Positions 49,559 through 60,026 are shown, numbered from the stretch's first letter. The stretch: 64,000 bases of DNA from Dokdonella_A sp963775445 (GCA_963775445.1 CAVZIT010000004.1:1612001-1676000); one strand, 5' to 3'. Numbers and translations are program-made. The notes: a model not told the origin generated them from the letters alone.

Positions 49559-50665
49559 CTATTGCAATGTAAGCAGCCAATGGTCGATGCGGCGAGCCAG
49601 CGCGTCTGCATTGCCTCTCGTCGACAGGTCCAGGCTGGAGCTGCCATTGCCGTACGGCTCGTAATGTTCGCGATTATCCCGCGTGAACAATCCAAGAGTC
49701 GGACATGACACCGCACTGGCCAAATGCATGATTCCGCAATCGGCGCTGATGAACGCGTCCATGCTCGCTATCACGGCTGCCAATTTACGTAAATTGCGAG
49801 AATAGAAGCAACGATCCATCGTGCCCAACTGCGAAGCGCCATGCTCCGGCAGCACATCGACAACCCTAAGCCGCGGTCGCAACCGGTATAACTGGTGGAC
49901 GACATCGCGCCACAATTCAGGCGGCAGGCGTTTGGCTTGAGTGGCGTTGGTGAACACGCCGACGATGGGCTGGGTCGTTCTCCCGGTTGCTCCCAGTATG
50001 GCCAGCAGCGCTTGGCGTCCGCGGTCGATCTCTGCTGGCGACAAATTGATATTCAGCGTCGGCCAGGGCCGATTGCTGCGTTCTCCCAACGCCACGCGCA
50101 TCAGGTGAACGCCGTGTCGCGCGTGATGTGGCGGCACATCCTCCAAGTAGTCCGCCGCGCGGCCGTGTGCGTGAACCGGGAAGCCGACTTTATATCGTGA
50201 TCGGGAAAAGGAAAGCAGTAAGCGGCCGGAGTTGGAGTGCAGGCCCGGATCGACGGCGAGATCGTATCGATCACGCCGAAGGCTTCGAAAGCGTTGTCCG
50301 GCTTGCCACGGATGGCGGGCGATGTGCTGCGGCAGACTCATGACACGGCGAACCTGAAAGCGCGATTCGAACAACTGGGCGGCCGCGATACCACCGCTGA
50401 CGATGTCGATCTCCGCGCCCGGATATATTGCCTCCAGTTCCTTGAGCAGCGGGCTGATCAGCAACGCGTTGCCCAGCCTGTGATTGGGCCTGCAGACCAA
50501 CACCCTGAAGATGCCCTCGCGCGGCAGTTTGCCGGGTTCGCAAAGCTGCTCGTCCGCGGATCCGAAAAAGTTGCCGAGTGCGGCGCGCACGATGCGTCGT
50601 CTCAGTGGGTGAGTTCCCGCCCATCTTTGCTGCTCGATGCGGTCGACGTGAACAGCGATGTCCAT
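49559..50665 (-). CDS. glycosyltransferase family 9 (heptosyltransferase-like)
   Basis: A 368-residue GT9 protein with the same blocks as the plus-strand copy: VLVCRPNHRLGNALLISPLL, EAIYPGAEIDIVSGGIA, YDLAVDPGLHSNSGRLLLSF, VGVFTNATQAKRLPPELW and AFISADCGIMHLASAVSCPT. It would transfer a sugar in LPS or another glycan. ATG 50665. It is followed on the same strand, 83 bases upstream of its start, by the end of the RND operon, but the operon's direction is the same so weak co-transcription is possible. Confidence 0.87.
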   Translation of the reverse strand: MDIAVHVDRIEQQRWAGTHPLRRRIVRAALGNFFGSADEQLCEPGKLPREGIFRVLVCRPNHRLGNALLISPLLKELEAIYPGAEIDIVSGGIAAAQLFESRFQVRRVMSLPQHIARHPWQAGQRFRSLRRDRYDLAVDPGLHSNSGRLLLSFSRSRYKVGFPVHAHGRAADYLEDVPPHHARHGVHLMRVALGERSNRPWPTLNINLSPAEIDRGRQALLAILGATGRTTQPIVGVFTNATQAKRLPPELWRDVVHQLYRLRPRLRVVDVLPEHGASQLGTMDRCFYSRNLRKLAAVIASMDAFISADCGIMHLASAVSCPTLGLFTRDNREHYEPYGNGSSSLDLSTRGNADALARRIDHWLLTLQ

Positions 50666-50748
50666 GAAAAATCAACTGGAAGGAACTGGCCGCATCATGT
50701 ATTCGCGACCTTATGGACGTCTTAGTTTCGGAGGTCGAGCGGTGATTT

Positions 50749-53700
50749 CTACGCTTTCGCCGTACGGTCTGCGCGCGCGTCACGTACCACCAATGCATAC
50801 AGCGCCGGCATGACAAGCAGCACCAACGGCACCTGTACCAGCATGCCGGCGATGATCGCAATGGCGAGTGGCTGCTGCATCTGCGAGCCGCGTCCGATCG
50901 CCAGCGCGAGTGGCGTCAAAGTCAGGATTGCGGCGATCGTGGACATCAGAATCGGACGCATGCGGTTATGGCCGGCTGCGAGCAACGCGCCGTGCTGGGA
51001 TTCGTCATCGCGCAGATCGTCGAATTCGGAGAAATAGAAGATGGCGATCTCGGTCACAATGCCGACGATCATGGTCATGCCCATCATCGCCGAGATATTC
51101 AGCTCGGTCCCCGTAATCCAGAGTCCGATGAAGACCGCACAGATGGCCAGCAGCGGCATTGCCATCACCACCAACGCAACGCGAAAACTTTCGTACAGGA
51201 AAACCAGCAGAGTGAATACCAGCGCGATCGCCGCAACCAGCACGATGGTGAGGCCCTTGAATGCCTGCTGTTGTTGCTGATACAGGCCGCCGAGCTCGTA
51301 GTGCATGCTGCTCGGCAATTCACCCGGCTTGTCCAGAATCTTCTTGACGTCGGCGACTGTGGAGCCAAGATCGCGGCCGCTGATGCGTCCGGTGACCGCG
51401 ACCATGCGCTTGAGATTCTCGCGCGTGATTTCCGGCTGGCCAAGTTGCTCATGCAGCGTCGCCACCCGCGACAACGGAAAAACTTGTCCGTTGCTGCCGT
51501 GGATTTGCAGCGCGGCGAGTTGCTCGACACGGGCGCGCGCGCCGGGCGGCAGCCACACGCGCACGCCGACCATCTTGGGTCCCTGCGGCAGTCGGGCGGC
51601 GATCGTACCGGCGGCGTTGGCGGCAACCTGATCCGCGACGCTTTGCGGATCGACGCCGGCCAGGGCGGCCTTGACCGGATCGACCAGCACCTCGAGAGCG
51701 TCACCTGCGGGGACCACCCCGTCGAGCACGCCGACCACGCCGTTGACCTTGGCGATCTGTGCGGCAATTTTTTTCGCGGCATCGTCGAGCGCGGCCGAGT
51801 TGTCGGAATACAGCTTGATCTCGATCGGCTGCGGCACCGATACCAGGTCGCCGATCAGGTCCTCCATCAATTGCGCCAGATCGATATCAAGGCCCGGCAC
51901 CTGCTCCTCCACCTTGCTTCGAATCTGATCCATCACGGTGGCAATCGGCGGTCGCGATCCGTCCTTCAGGCGTATGAAGAAATCGCCCGTGTTGGCCTCG
52001 GTCAGGCCGCCGCCGAGTTGCAATCCCGTGCGCCGCGAATAGGTATCCACATGCGGATTGGCGCGGATGATCGCCTCGACCTTGTTGAGCAGGCGATCGG
52101 TTTCCGCCAGCGACGTGCCGGGTGCGGAGACGTAATCGAGTATGAAGCCCCCTTCGTCCATGTGCGGCATGAAACCGGTACCCACCGAACGATAGGCGAG
52201 AACGCCCAGCAACAACAGCGGGATCACGCCGATCAGCAGCAACAGTGGATGTTCGAGCAGGTGCTTGAGATTCCGTTCATACGCACGTCTGGTGCGCCGC
52301 GCCAGCTTTCCTGGTGGGCGCTCGACCGCGTGACGCTCGTCGATCAAGCGCGCGGAGACGAGCGGGACCGCGACCCAGGTCAGCAACCAGGAAATGATCA
52401 GCGCGCTGGCCATAGTCAGCGAAAGCGCCTTGAAAAATGCCCCGGTCACGCCGCTCAGGAATGCCAGCGGCAGGAAGATGATGATCGTCGCCGCTGACGA
52501 CCCGGTCAGCGGCCGGCTGAACTCCCACGCCGCACTTGCGATGCGTTCGTGCGCGTTGCCGCTTTCGCTGTGCAGCCGACGCATGATGTGCTCGATCATC
52601 ACGATCACATCATCGATGATCAATCCGACTGCTGCCGCCATGCCGCCGAGCGTCATCATGTTGAAACTCATGCCGAGCAGCGACAGCAGCAATATCGTGA
52701 TCGCCAGTACCGCTGGCACGATAATCATCGCGACCAGGATCACGCGTACATTGCGCAGGAACACGAACAGCACCAGGCCGGCCAGTGCGATGCCGATCAG
52801 GATTGCATCGCGCACGCTCGAGGCCGCGCCCTTGACCAATTGCGTCTGGTCGTACCATGTGGCGAGCTTCACCCCCGCCGGAATCTGCGCCTTGTTGTGC
52901 TCCAGCGCGGCCTTGACGTCGGCAACCATCTGCACGCTGTTGGCGGCGGGCTGCTGATAGATTTGCATGAGGACGGCGTTCTGCCCGTCGGCGGTGACCC
53001 GGATCCATTGCGGTTGAGCGGCGCGCGTCACCTCGGCCACATCTCCGATGCGCACAATTCCTGTCGGGCTGCTGCGGACCACGATCTTGCGCAACGCAGC
53101 GACATCGGCGGGCTGGTTGTTGGCCAGCAGCAGATAGAGTTTGTAATGATCGGACAATCGGCCCAGCGCATTGATGTTCGCGGCGTGGCTCACTGCGCGC
53201 ACCACGTCATCGATGGTCAGCTTCAGCGCGCGCAACCTGACCGGATCGACATCGACGTGGAATTCGCCGATCGCGCCACCCTGCACGCCGACCCGGGCGA
53301 CGCCTTCGACACCGCTGAGGAGCGGGCGCAGCTGGTATTGCGCAAGGTCGTACAGTTGCGTCGACGACAGGGATTTCGAGCGCAGGCTGTAGGCGAGAAT
53401 CGGAAACACGGTCGGATCCATGCGCCGCGCGGTGATCCTGGTTTCACTTGGCAGTTCCGGCAATATCTGTCCGACCGCAGCATTCACATCGAGGAACGCG
53501 CGGCCCATGTCCGCGCCCCAGTCGAAACTCACGTTGACTTCGGCGCTGCCGCGACTGGTGGTCGAACGCACATCGCGTACGCCGCGCACACGGCGAATGG
53601 CCTCCTCGACCGGCGTCGTCACCTGCAAGACCATCTGATCGGCTGGCCTGTCCCCGGCATCGAGCGACACCCGTACGCGCGGAAACGAAACGTCCGGAAA

Positions 53701-53808
53701 CAGAGATACCGGCAGGTTGAATGCCGCTGCGAGTCCGCCCAGCGCCAGAATCGCGCAAAGAAACAACAATGAGCGCCGATGCGCATGCATCCACAGCGTC
53801 GGATTCAT
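50749..53808 (-). CDS. RND efflux transporter, inner-membrane pump
   Basis: A 1019-residue pump of the RND superfamily, driven by protons and exporting substrates through a TolC-type channel. Twelve transmembrane helices in two halves are visible. The first helix is LLFLCAILALGGLAAAFNLP, and helix 4 carries the proton-relay pair in GLIIDDVIVMIEHI. The large loop has IMRRLHSESGNAHERIASAA and FMPHMDEGGFILDYVSAPGT, and the second half MGMTMIVGIVTEIAIFYFSE. The motifs fit the HAE-1/CzcA-like branch, but the substrate (drug, metal or solvent) is not decidable. ATG overlaps the stop of the membrane-fusion gene (53805-53808). Confidence 0.93.
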   Translation of the reverse strand: MNPTLWMHAHRRSLLFLCAILALGGLAAAFNLPVSLFPDVSFPRVRVSLDAGDRPADQMVLQVTTPVEEAIRRVRGVRDVRSTTSRGSAEVNVSFDWGADMGRAFLDVNAAVGQILPELPSETRITARRMDPTVFPILAYSLRSKSLSSTQLYDLAQYQLRPLLSGVEGVARVGVQGGAIGEFHVDVDPVRLRALKLTIDDVVRAVSHAANINALGRLSDHYKLYLLLANNQPADVAALRKIVVRSSPTGIVRIGDVAEVTRAAQPQWIRVTADGQNAVLMQIYQQPAANSVQMVADVKAALEHNKAQIPAGVKLATWYDQTQLVKGAASSVRDAILIGIALAGLVLFVFLRNVRVILVAMIIVPAVLAITILLLSLLGMSFNMMTLGGMAAAVGLIIDDVIVMIEHIMRRLHSESGNAHERIASAAWEFSRPLTGSSAATIIIFLPLAFLSGVTGAFFKALSLTMASALIISWLLTWVAVPLVSARLIDERHAVERPPGKLARRTRRAYERNLKHLLEHPLLLLIGVIPLLLLGVLAYRSVGTGFMPHMDEGGFILDYVSAPGTSLAETDRLLNKVEAIIRANPHVDTYSRRTGLQLGGGLTEANTGDFFIRLKDGSRPPIATVMDQIRSKVEEQVPGLDIDLAQLMEDLIGDLVSVPQPIEIKLYSDNSAALDDAAKKIAAQIAKVNGVVGVLDGVVPAGDALEVLVDPVKAALAGVDPQSVADQVAANAAGTIAARLPQGPKMVGVRVWLPPGARARVEQLAALQIHGSNGQVFPLSRVATLHEQLGQPEITRENLKRMVAVTGRISGRDLGSTVADVKKILDKPGELPSSMHYELGGLYQQQQQAFKGLTIVLVAAIALVFTLLVFLYESFRVALVVMAMPLLAICAVFIGLWITGTELNISAMMGMTMIVGIVTEIAIFYFSEFDDLRDDESQHGALLAAGHNRMRPILMSTIAAILTLTPLALAIGRGSQMQQPLAIAIIAGMLVQVPLVLLVMPALYALVVRDARADRTAKA

Positions 53809-54929
53809 GAGTTGGCATCGCCGGCGCTGGCCGCTCGCGGTGTCGGCGATGAAGATGATGCGCGTACCGCGGCACCATCGGACAATTCGTAGGCGCCGAG
53901 CGTGATGACCGGCGCATGCGCATCGAGCTTGCCTTCGACGCCGACCGGGTCGCCATCGGGCGAACGCAAGCGCACATCGACACGGTGCGCCCGGCCTTGT
54001 TCGATCTGGAAGAGGTAGTGCCCCTTGTCATCGTCGAGCAGGGCATTGCGCGGGACCGCCCAGGCGGTGTACTGCGCGACGTCTATTTGCGCGGACAGCG
54101 CCGCACCGGCAGCCAGTCCGATTTCTTCGCCAGGGTCGGGATCGATCAGCACATCGATGAGCTGGGTCTGCGGATTGATTGCGTCCGCGACCAGCGCGAC
54201 CTTGCCTTTGAACGACGCCGAGCCTGTCGCGTATACGGGCGTGACAGTTGCCGGCATGTCGGCGTGTATGCGCCGGGCGTCCATCGGCTGGACGCCAACC
54301 TGTGCTGCGAACGCGAGTTGCGGCGTGAACTCGATCAGCTTCGCGCCAGCGGCGACACGCTCGCCGAGTTTCACATCCAGCGCCATGATCACCCCGTCAG
54401 CGGGTGCGCTCAGGCTCGCGACCGCCTGCGCGCCGCCGAGTCTGGCTTGTGCGTCGAGCGCGGCCGTGGCATCGGAAACTGCTTTGCCTGCACTGTCGAG
54501 TTGCGAGTTGGTGGCGAGTCTCTCGGCGTGCAGGCGTTGCGTCCGCGTCAGCGCGTCGCGCGCCTGCTTAAGTGCACTCACCGCCTGCGCGTAGGTGCTG
54601 CGGGCAGTTGGATCGGTTGCCAGGCGCAGCAGAGTCTGGCCTTTGTGCACCCGCCGGCCCGGCGTGATGGGGGTGTCGACAACTTGTCCGGCCTGGGGCA
54701 GCGTAAGCGTCTTGGTGCGCCGTGCATCGCCGGTGAATGTGCCGAAGCCGTCGACGAGGGTATGGAAGATGCGCTGCCTGGTTGTCGCTGTTGAGACCTC
54801 GACAGGTGGTGCAGTCGTTGCCTGATTCCCGCTTGAATCGCCGGATGACGAGCAGGCAGTCAGCGCGACCAGCAAGGCCGAGGCCAGAACGAGGCCGATC
54901 GAATCGAAGGAGCGCATGGGTACTTTCAT
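53805..54929 (-). CDS. RND efflux membrane-fusion lipoprotein
   Basis: A 374-residue periplasmic adaptor with a lipoprotein signal (ALLVALTAC, acylated C26). The barrel-sandwich lipoyl region shows KTLTLPQAGQVVDTPITPGR with GRRVHKGQTLLRLAT. A helical hairpin (VSALKQARDALTRTQRLHAE) comes before the second half of the lipoyl domain, SLSAPADGVIMALDVKLGER. The beta-barrel domain follows, with IEFTPQLAFAAQVGVQPMDA. ATG 54929 overlaps the stop of the TolC-like gene, so all three genes are coupled. Confidence 0.9.
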   Translation of the reverse strand: MKVPMRSFDSIGLVLASALLVALTACSSSGDSSGNQATTAPPVEVSTATTRQRIFHTLVDGFGTFTGDARRTKTLTLPQAGQVVDTPITPGRRVHKGQTLLRLATDPTARSTYAQAVSALKQARDALTRTQRLHAERLATNSQLDSAGKAVSDATAALDAQARLGGAQAVASLSAPADGVIMALDVKLGERVAAGAKLIEFTPQLAFAAQVGVQPMDARRIHADMPATVTPVYATGSASFKGKVALVADAINPQTQLIDVLIDPDPGEEIGLAAGAALSAQIDVAQYTAWAVPRNALLDDDKGHYLFQIEQGRAHRVDVRLRSPDGDPVGVEGKLDAHAPVITLGAYELSDGAAVRASSSSPTPRAASAGDANS

Positions 54930-56317
54930 TCCGTGGAAATATCAGTGGGCTGCGGCCAGTCTCCGCCAACAAGCGCATTCAGCGCGATCGCCTGCGTGTG
55001 ATAATTCTGCTCCAGCGCGGCCAGCGCGCTGTCGGCGGCGAGCGAGCTGGCGCGAATCGAGAGGTAAGTCGGCCAATCGAGCAATCCTTCAGCGTAGCTT
55101 CGCTGTGCGCCTTGGCGTGCGCGTGCGAGTTGCGCCGCATGCGCCATCAGCGCATCGCGTTGTGCGCGGAAGCTGCGCAGATCGGCAAGCAGACGGTCAA
55201 TATCGTTGCGGTCGCTCAGCACTCGCGCGCCGTAGGCATCGCGCAGTTTCACGCGTGTAGCGCGCTCGATGGCGATATTGCCGCGGTTGCCATCGAACAG
55301 CGGCAGCGACAGCGCCACCGAGAATCCCGAGGTGTAGACATTTCCGGTATCGCGTGCACGCACGAACCCCACGCTGATCGCGGGAAATTGCGCGAGTATT
55401 GCCGCGCGCAATTTTTGCTGTTGCGATTCGTAGCCGGCCCGTAACGCACGCAGGTCCGGGCGCCGCAGCGACATGTTGGCCAGTGCGATGCTCACATCGT
55501 GAGCATCGCTGCGCGCCATGTAAGGCGGCCCGACCAGATGCAGCGCAACATGCTCGTCGAGGCCGAGCAGGGTATGCAGATCGTGTCTGGCCTGGTCGAG
55601 CTGGCGTCGCTTGTCGGCCAGGCTGCTGTCGACATCCGCGGCTGCGTTCAAGCCCGCGCTGGCGGCGTCGTAAGTCAGGTCGCCTGCGGCGAGCGCGCGC
55701 TGGATGGTTTGCTGCAACGGCGCGAGTGCAGCCTTCTCCGTACGCAGGCGTTCTTCGATCGCATGCAACGCGAGGATATCGTCGAACAACGTGCGCGCCT
55801 TGGCGACCGTCTGCCACTCGCTCCACAACAGTTTCAGATGCACCTCGCGCTCGTTGCCCTGCGCGGATGCAACGCGCGCCGAACGCGTCAACAGATTTCC
55901 GAGATCATAGGTCAGCCCGAGATTGAAAGCGCTGGTCAGGTCCGCCTGGGAACTGGTCGGATGATCGTGCTCGTAGCTCAGTTGCGGATCCGGCAGCAAT
56001 CCGGCCGCGAACGCCTGCGCACGAGCGATGCGCTCGTCATCGCGTTGAACTCTGAGGTCGGGATTGTTGGCCACGGCCAGCATCGCGACCTCGGTGACGT
56101 CGAGGCCGTCGGACGGATCAAAGCGATGCGCACGAAGCTCAGGCACCGGCATCGAGGATGCCGCCACCACGATATCGTCGATGCGCTGCGGACCTGCGCG
56201 GCGGCTATCCAGCGGCAGCGCGTGAAAGGTCGCGCAGCCCGTCGACAGGCCGATCAGACACAGGACCGCGGCGAGCCAGCGGAGATGGGGTAAACGCATG
56301 GCCGGAACGCTGCCCAT
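54926..56317 (-). CDS. TolC-family outer-membrane efflux lipoprotein
   Basis: A 463-residue outer-membrane channel of the OMF family. The lipoprotein signal ends LIGLSTGC. Two OEP repeats can be traced: EVAMLAVANNPDLRVQRDDE with NLGLTYDLGNLLTRSARVAS, and SLRRPDLRALRAGYESQQQK with GFSVALSLPLFDGNRGNIAI. It is the first gene of the efflux operon and provides the exit duct for the pump. The TTG-free frame starts at ATG 56317; an ATG at 56299 is an equally good start. Neither has a strong Shine-Dalgarno. Confidence 0.9.
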   Translation of the reverse strand: MGSVPAMRLPHLRWLAAVLCLIGLSTGCATFHALPLDSRRAGPQRIDDIVVAASSMPVPELRAHRFDPSDGLDVTEVAMLAVANNPDLRVQRDDERIARAQAFAAGLLPDPQLSYEHDHPTSSQADLTSAFNLGLTYDLGNLLTRSARVASAQGNEREVHLKLLWSEWQTVAKARTLFDDILALHAIEERLRTEKAALAPLQQTIQRALAAGDLTYDAASAGLNAAADVDSSLADKRRQLDQARHDLHTLLGLDEHVALHLVGPPYMARSDAHDVSIALANMSLRRPDLRALRAGYESQQQKLRAAILAQFPAISVGFVRARDTGNVYTSGFSVALSLPLFDGNRGNIAIERATRVKLRDAYGARVLSDRNDIDRLLADLRSFRAQRDALMAHAAQLARARQGAQRSYAEGLLDWPTYLSIRASSLAADSALAALEQNYHTQAIALNALVGGDWPQPTDISTE

Positions 56318-56420
56318 CGAGGCTTAGTGGGCGCTTAGGCTCCCGGCCGGCCAAAATGCAACCTGCGAACTGCGTTGACTTCGCCACCGGGAAAGGCTCC
56401 TGAATCGATCGACGCGGATT

Positions 56421-58238
56421 TCATCGTGCCGATGCGCCGCCATGGTCGAGATGGCGCGACAGATTGGTGTTAACCACCAGGTCCTCCCAGGTCACGACGC
56501 CGAGCACGCTGCCGGCGTCGGTGAAGCTGCCGTCCTTGGTCATGAGCGCGTTGCGACAGCGTTCGCGGCGCAACTCCGCGATCAGGTCGAAGACCTGGAT
56601 CGAGGATTCCACGACCACCACATGCGTGTCGGCCAGATCGCGCAGCGGCATCGATGCGATGCCGTGGCGCGCGGCGCGCAGCGTGCGCGCGGGTACCACT
56701 CCCAGCACCTTGCCGTCTTCCAACAGCACCACGCGGGGCATCTTCCGGAACGGTCGGCGATGGTCGCCGAACACGGTTTGCAGCGTTGCATCCGCGGGCA
56801 GGCACAGGAATGGCGCGCCGATGAATTCGAGTGCCGAGCGCGCCAGATACAACTGGCTCTGGATTGCGATCGGAATGTGCTTGCCGCGGCGGCTGAGCTT
56901 GAGCGTGTAGATGGTGTCGCCGAGCAGCAGCCGGCGCATCGAATAGGCGACGGACACGCCGATGATCAGCGGGATGATCAGATGGTAATCGCCGGTCATC
57001 TCGAAGATCATCACGACCGCCGTCACGGCGGCGCCGGTGCTCGCGCCGACCATGCACGCCATGCCGACCACGGCCGCGTTGACCGGATTGAAATCGACGC
57101 CGGGCAGCAGGCCATGCACGCCGACGGCGAACCCCGCGCCGAGCGTGGCGCCGATGAACAGGGCAGGCGAGAACACGCCGCCGGAGGCGCCCGAACCGAG
57201 AGTCAGCGACGTCGCGAGCAGTTTCAGCAGCGCGAGCAACAGCAGCAGGCCGCCCGCGGTGAGGCTGCCGTTGAGCACATCCTGCACCGTCGCGTAGCCG
57301 ACGCCCTCGATGTAGTAGTGGCCGGCGTTGCGCAGCAGCAGGTACATGAGCACGCCGACCAGCAGCATGCCCAGCGAATGGCGCACGTAATCGTTGCCGG
57401 GCACGCGCTGGAACAGATCCTCGAACCAGTAGATCGAGCGCGTATAGATCATCGCGGCAGCGCCGACGACGAGGCCGAGCACGATATAGGTCGAGATTGC
57501 GAGCCACGGTCCGAGAGCCGGATGAATCGAGTTCAACGCCGGTGGGACCACGAACGAAGGATGATCGCCGAAGAATGCGCGGCCGACCAGGCTGGCGATG
57601 CCGGTCGAGATCATCACCGGAATCAGCGTGCGCGCACTGATCTCGACCAGCAGGATTTCGACTGCGAAAAGCACCCCGCCGAGCGGCGTATTGAACGTGG
57701 CCGCGATACCGGCTGCGCCGCCGCACCCGATCAGCACGAAACGTTGCCATTCCGGTATGCGCGCCCACTGGCCGAGAATCGAACCGAACGTCGCGCCGAT
57801 CTGGATGATCGGGCCTTCGCGCCCGACGGCGCCGCCGGAGCCGATCGAGATGGATGACGCAAGCGCCTTGATCAGCGCGACCGGCGCGCGAATCACGCCG
57901 CGCTTGAAATGCACCGCATCGATGACTTCAGGGACGCCGTGGCCCTTGGCTTCGGGGGCGAACGTGCGCACCAGGAACGTCACGACAAGCGCGCCGACTA
58001 CCGGCACCGCGATGATGCCCGCGCCCCACCGGCTCGGTGCGGCATGCGTCAGCGTATGGAATACCGTGTCGATGCGTCCGTCGAAGAACAGATTGTGGAA
58101 CAGCGCAATGAGCTTTCGGAAGATCGCGGCGCCGACACCCGCGACGATGCCGATGGCGACGGCCATCGAGTTCGTGCCGATTTCCATCGCGGCCTGCGCG
58201 AGCAGGCTGTATTGACGCGTGACGATACCCTTGCGCAA
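56421..58238 (-). CDS. ClC-type chloride channel or transporter with CBS domains
   Basis: A 605-residue ClC membrane protein. The selectivity-filter segments are recognisable: SIGSGGAVGREGPIIQIGAT (the GREGP motif), FNTPLGGVLFAVEILLVEIS, and GSGASGGVFSPALFIGATLG. A pair of CBS domains, adenine-nucleotide sensors in many ClC proteins, occupies residues of about 470 to 590 (GVVPARTLRAARHGIASMPL, GSVLGVVTWEDLVVNTNL). Whether it is a channel or a Cl-/H+ exchanger is not settled. The TTG at 58238 is the only start in the right place, with AAGGGA just upstream. Confidence 0.9.
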   Translation of the reverse strand: MRKGIVTRQYSLLAQAAMEIGTNSMAVAIGIVAGVGAAIFRKLIALFHNLFFDGRIDTVFHTLTHAAPSRWGAGIIAVPVVGALVVTFLVRTFAPEAKGHGVPEVIDAVHFKRGVIRAPVALIKALASSISIGSGGAVGREGPIIQIGATFGSILGQWARIPEWQRFVLIGCGGAAGIAATFNTPLGGVLFAVEILLVEISARTLIPVMISTGIASLVGRAFFGDHPSFVVPPALNSIHPALGPWLAISTYIVLGLVVGAAAMIYTRSIYWFEDLFQRVPGNDYVRHSLGMLLVGVLMYLLLRNAGHYYIEGVGYATVQDVLNGSLTAGGLLLLLALLKLLATSLTLGSGASGGVFSPALFIGATLGAGFAVGVHGLLPGVDFNPVNAAVVGMACMVGASTGAAVTAVVMIFEMTGDYHLIIPLIIGVSVAYSMRRLLLGDTIYTLKLSRRGKHIPIAIQSQLYLARSALEFIGAPFLCLPADATLQTVFGDHRRPFRKMPRVVLLEDGKVLGVVPARTLRAARHGIASMPLRDLADTHVVVVESSIQVFDLIAELRRERCRNALMTKDGSFTDAGSVLGVVTWEDLVVNTNLSRHLDHGGASAR

Positions 58239-58387
58239 CGTTGTCCCTTGGTGAGGTTTGTCCGCGCGCAGGTTCCGGCGCGCGCGTGGGATTCCGCGTC
58301 GCCGGGCGCGACAAGCTGGAATCCAGCGCCAAGTTTACACAGTCGGCGGGCGATCCAGAAAGCGTCCGGACGCCCGCTTCCGATCCG

Positions 58388-58407
58388 GCGCGGGCCTAAG
58401 CCCGCGC
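58388..58407 (-). terminator. hairpin downstream of the S10 peptidase gene
   Basis: Inverted repeat GCGCGGGC/GCCCGCGC with a four-base loop, 11 bases after the peptidase stop. There is no T-run, so it is at best a weak or Rho-dependent terminator. Confidence 0.4.
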
Positions 58408-58418
58408 AGATCATCGCT

Positions 58419-60026
58419 TCAGTGGTGCAGGTTGTCGGTCTCGCCGATGAAGCGCGCGACGTTGTCGTGCAACGCTTTCAGCGAGGCTTCGTGCGCGTAG
58501 ACCATGTGGCCCGACGGATACCATGAATAGCTGATGTTGGCGTCGAGGCGCGCCGGAATCGGCAGATGGTGATCCTCGTAATCGGCGGCGAAGTAGGGCG
58601 TCGCGAGATCGTAGTAGCCACCGTTGACGAACACCTTGAGATTCGGATTGGTCTTCATCGCCATCGCGAGATCCGTCATCACATTGGTCGAGGATTGCAG
58701 GGCAAAGCCATGCGTGCCGGGCGCCTTGTGCGTGAAATCCCAATGCTGGATATCGGCGAACAGGCGGTAGTGACGATCCTCGCCGAACTTGAGGTCGCGG
58801 CGGACATAGTCGTTGAACGCGGCGACGTAGGCCGAACTGATCGCCGAGGACTGCGGGTCGTATTCCGACGTCTTGGCCATCGGATCGATCGACGGGCCGG
58901 AGAAGCGGGTATCCAGACGACCGGTCGTCATGTCGTCGTCAAGCTGCAGTTCGTGCTCGAACATGCCGCCGGTCACGCGCAGGTTCGCCCGGACGAGATA
59001 CGCGACCGGCAGCCCGGTGTATTCGTGCAGTTTCTCGGCGACGGCCTGTTTCCTGGCCTCGTCGAGTCGCGACCCGGCCATCAACGCCTCCGCGTAATCG
59101 CCCATTGCGTACTTCTCGACTTCGGTGAGGAACGGCTCCAGCGCGGCAGGCTGTTGCGGCAGCTTGTGATGATAGGCCGCGGTCGCCGCAAACGTCGGCA
59201 GCGCGAGCGCGTAGGGCATGTCGACGCCCGGATTGAATTCGGGACCATCGATGCTGGTGTCGAAACTCAGGATCTGCGAAAGCAGGATCACACCGTTGAG
59301 ATCGACGCTGTCCTCGTTCTCGAGGATGTTCGCGACGACGGCGGAACGCGTGGTGCCGTAACTTTCGCCGAACAGGTACTTCGGCGAGTTCCAGCGGTTG
59401 TAGACGGACATGAAGCGCGTGATGAACTTGGCGAACGCGTGGCCGTCGCCATCGACGCCGTAGATTTGCTTGCGCCGTTCCTTCATCTGCTCGGCGCGTT
59501 TGCCCTTGTCCTTGTCGTCGGCGATCAGGCGGCTGAAACCCGCGCCGGGCGCATCGATGAACACGAGGTCGGAAACATCGAGAAGGCTGTAATCGTTGTT
59601 GACCAGACCATACGGCGCGGCCGGCGTGTGGCTGTCATCGGACGTCACCACGCGCTTCGGGCCGAAGGCACCCATGTGCAACCACACGGTCGCCGATCCG
59701 GGGCCGCCGTTGTAGACGAACGTGATCGGCCGCTTGCTCGCATCGACGCCCTTCTTGAAGTAGGCGACGTAGAACATGCTGACTTCGGGCTCGCTCTCCT
59801 TGTCGCCATCGCCGTGCAACACCAGTGTGCCGGCGACGGCCTTGTAGTCGACGCGGGCGCCCTCGACCGATACCGAGCCTTGGCTGTCCGAGGATTGCGG
59901 TTGCAGCAGCGCGGCATCGGGTTTCTCGATCTTGTCGGCCTTCATGTCCTTCTTGTCGGCAGCGGCAAGCGCGGTGGTGTTGATCAGGATCGCGACGAGT
60001 GCCGCAACGAAAGAAAGTCTGCGCAT
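58419..60026 (-). CDS. secreted S10-family serine carboxypeptidase
   Basis: A 535-residue exported peptidase. The signal peptide is LSFVAALVAILINTTALAAA. The S10 core is complete: the substrate loop YNGGPGSATVWLHMGAFGP, the nucleophile in YLFGESYGTTRSAVVAN (GESYGT), the aspartate in VFVNGGYYDLATPY and the histidine in SYSWYPSGHMVYAHE. It would release C-terminal amino acids in the periplasm. ATG 60026 has GAGGA upstream and begins the signal; the frame start at 60068 adds 14 residues without support. It is divergent from hutU. Confidence 0.93.
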   Translation of the reverse strand: MRRLSFVAALVAILINTTALAAADKKDMKADKIEKPDAALLQPQSSDSQGSVSVEGARVDYKAVAGTLVLHGDGDKESEPEVSMFYVAYFKKGVDASKRPITFVYNGGPGSATVWLHMGAFGPKRVVTSDDSHTPAAPYGLVNNDYSLLDVSDLVFIDAPGAGFSRLIADDKDKGKRAEQMKERRKQIYGVDGDGHAFAKFITRFMSVYNRWNSPKYLFGESYGTTRSAVVANILENEDSVDLNGVILLSQILSFDTSIDGPEFNPGVDMPYALALPTFAATAAYHHKLPQQPAALEPFLTEVEKYAMGDYAEALMAGSRLDEARKQAVAEKLHEYTGLPVAYLVRANLRVTGGMFEHELQLDDDMTTGRLDTRFSGPSIDPMAKTSEYDPQSSAISSAYVAAFNDYVRRDLKFGEDRHYRLFADIQHWDFTHKAPGTHGFALQSSTNVMTDLAMAMKTNPNLKVFVNGGYYDLATPYFAADYEDHHLPIPARLDANISYSWYPSGHMVYAHEASLKALHDNVARFIGETDNLHH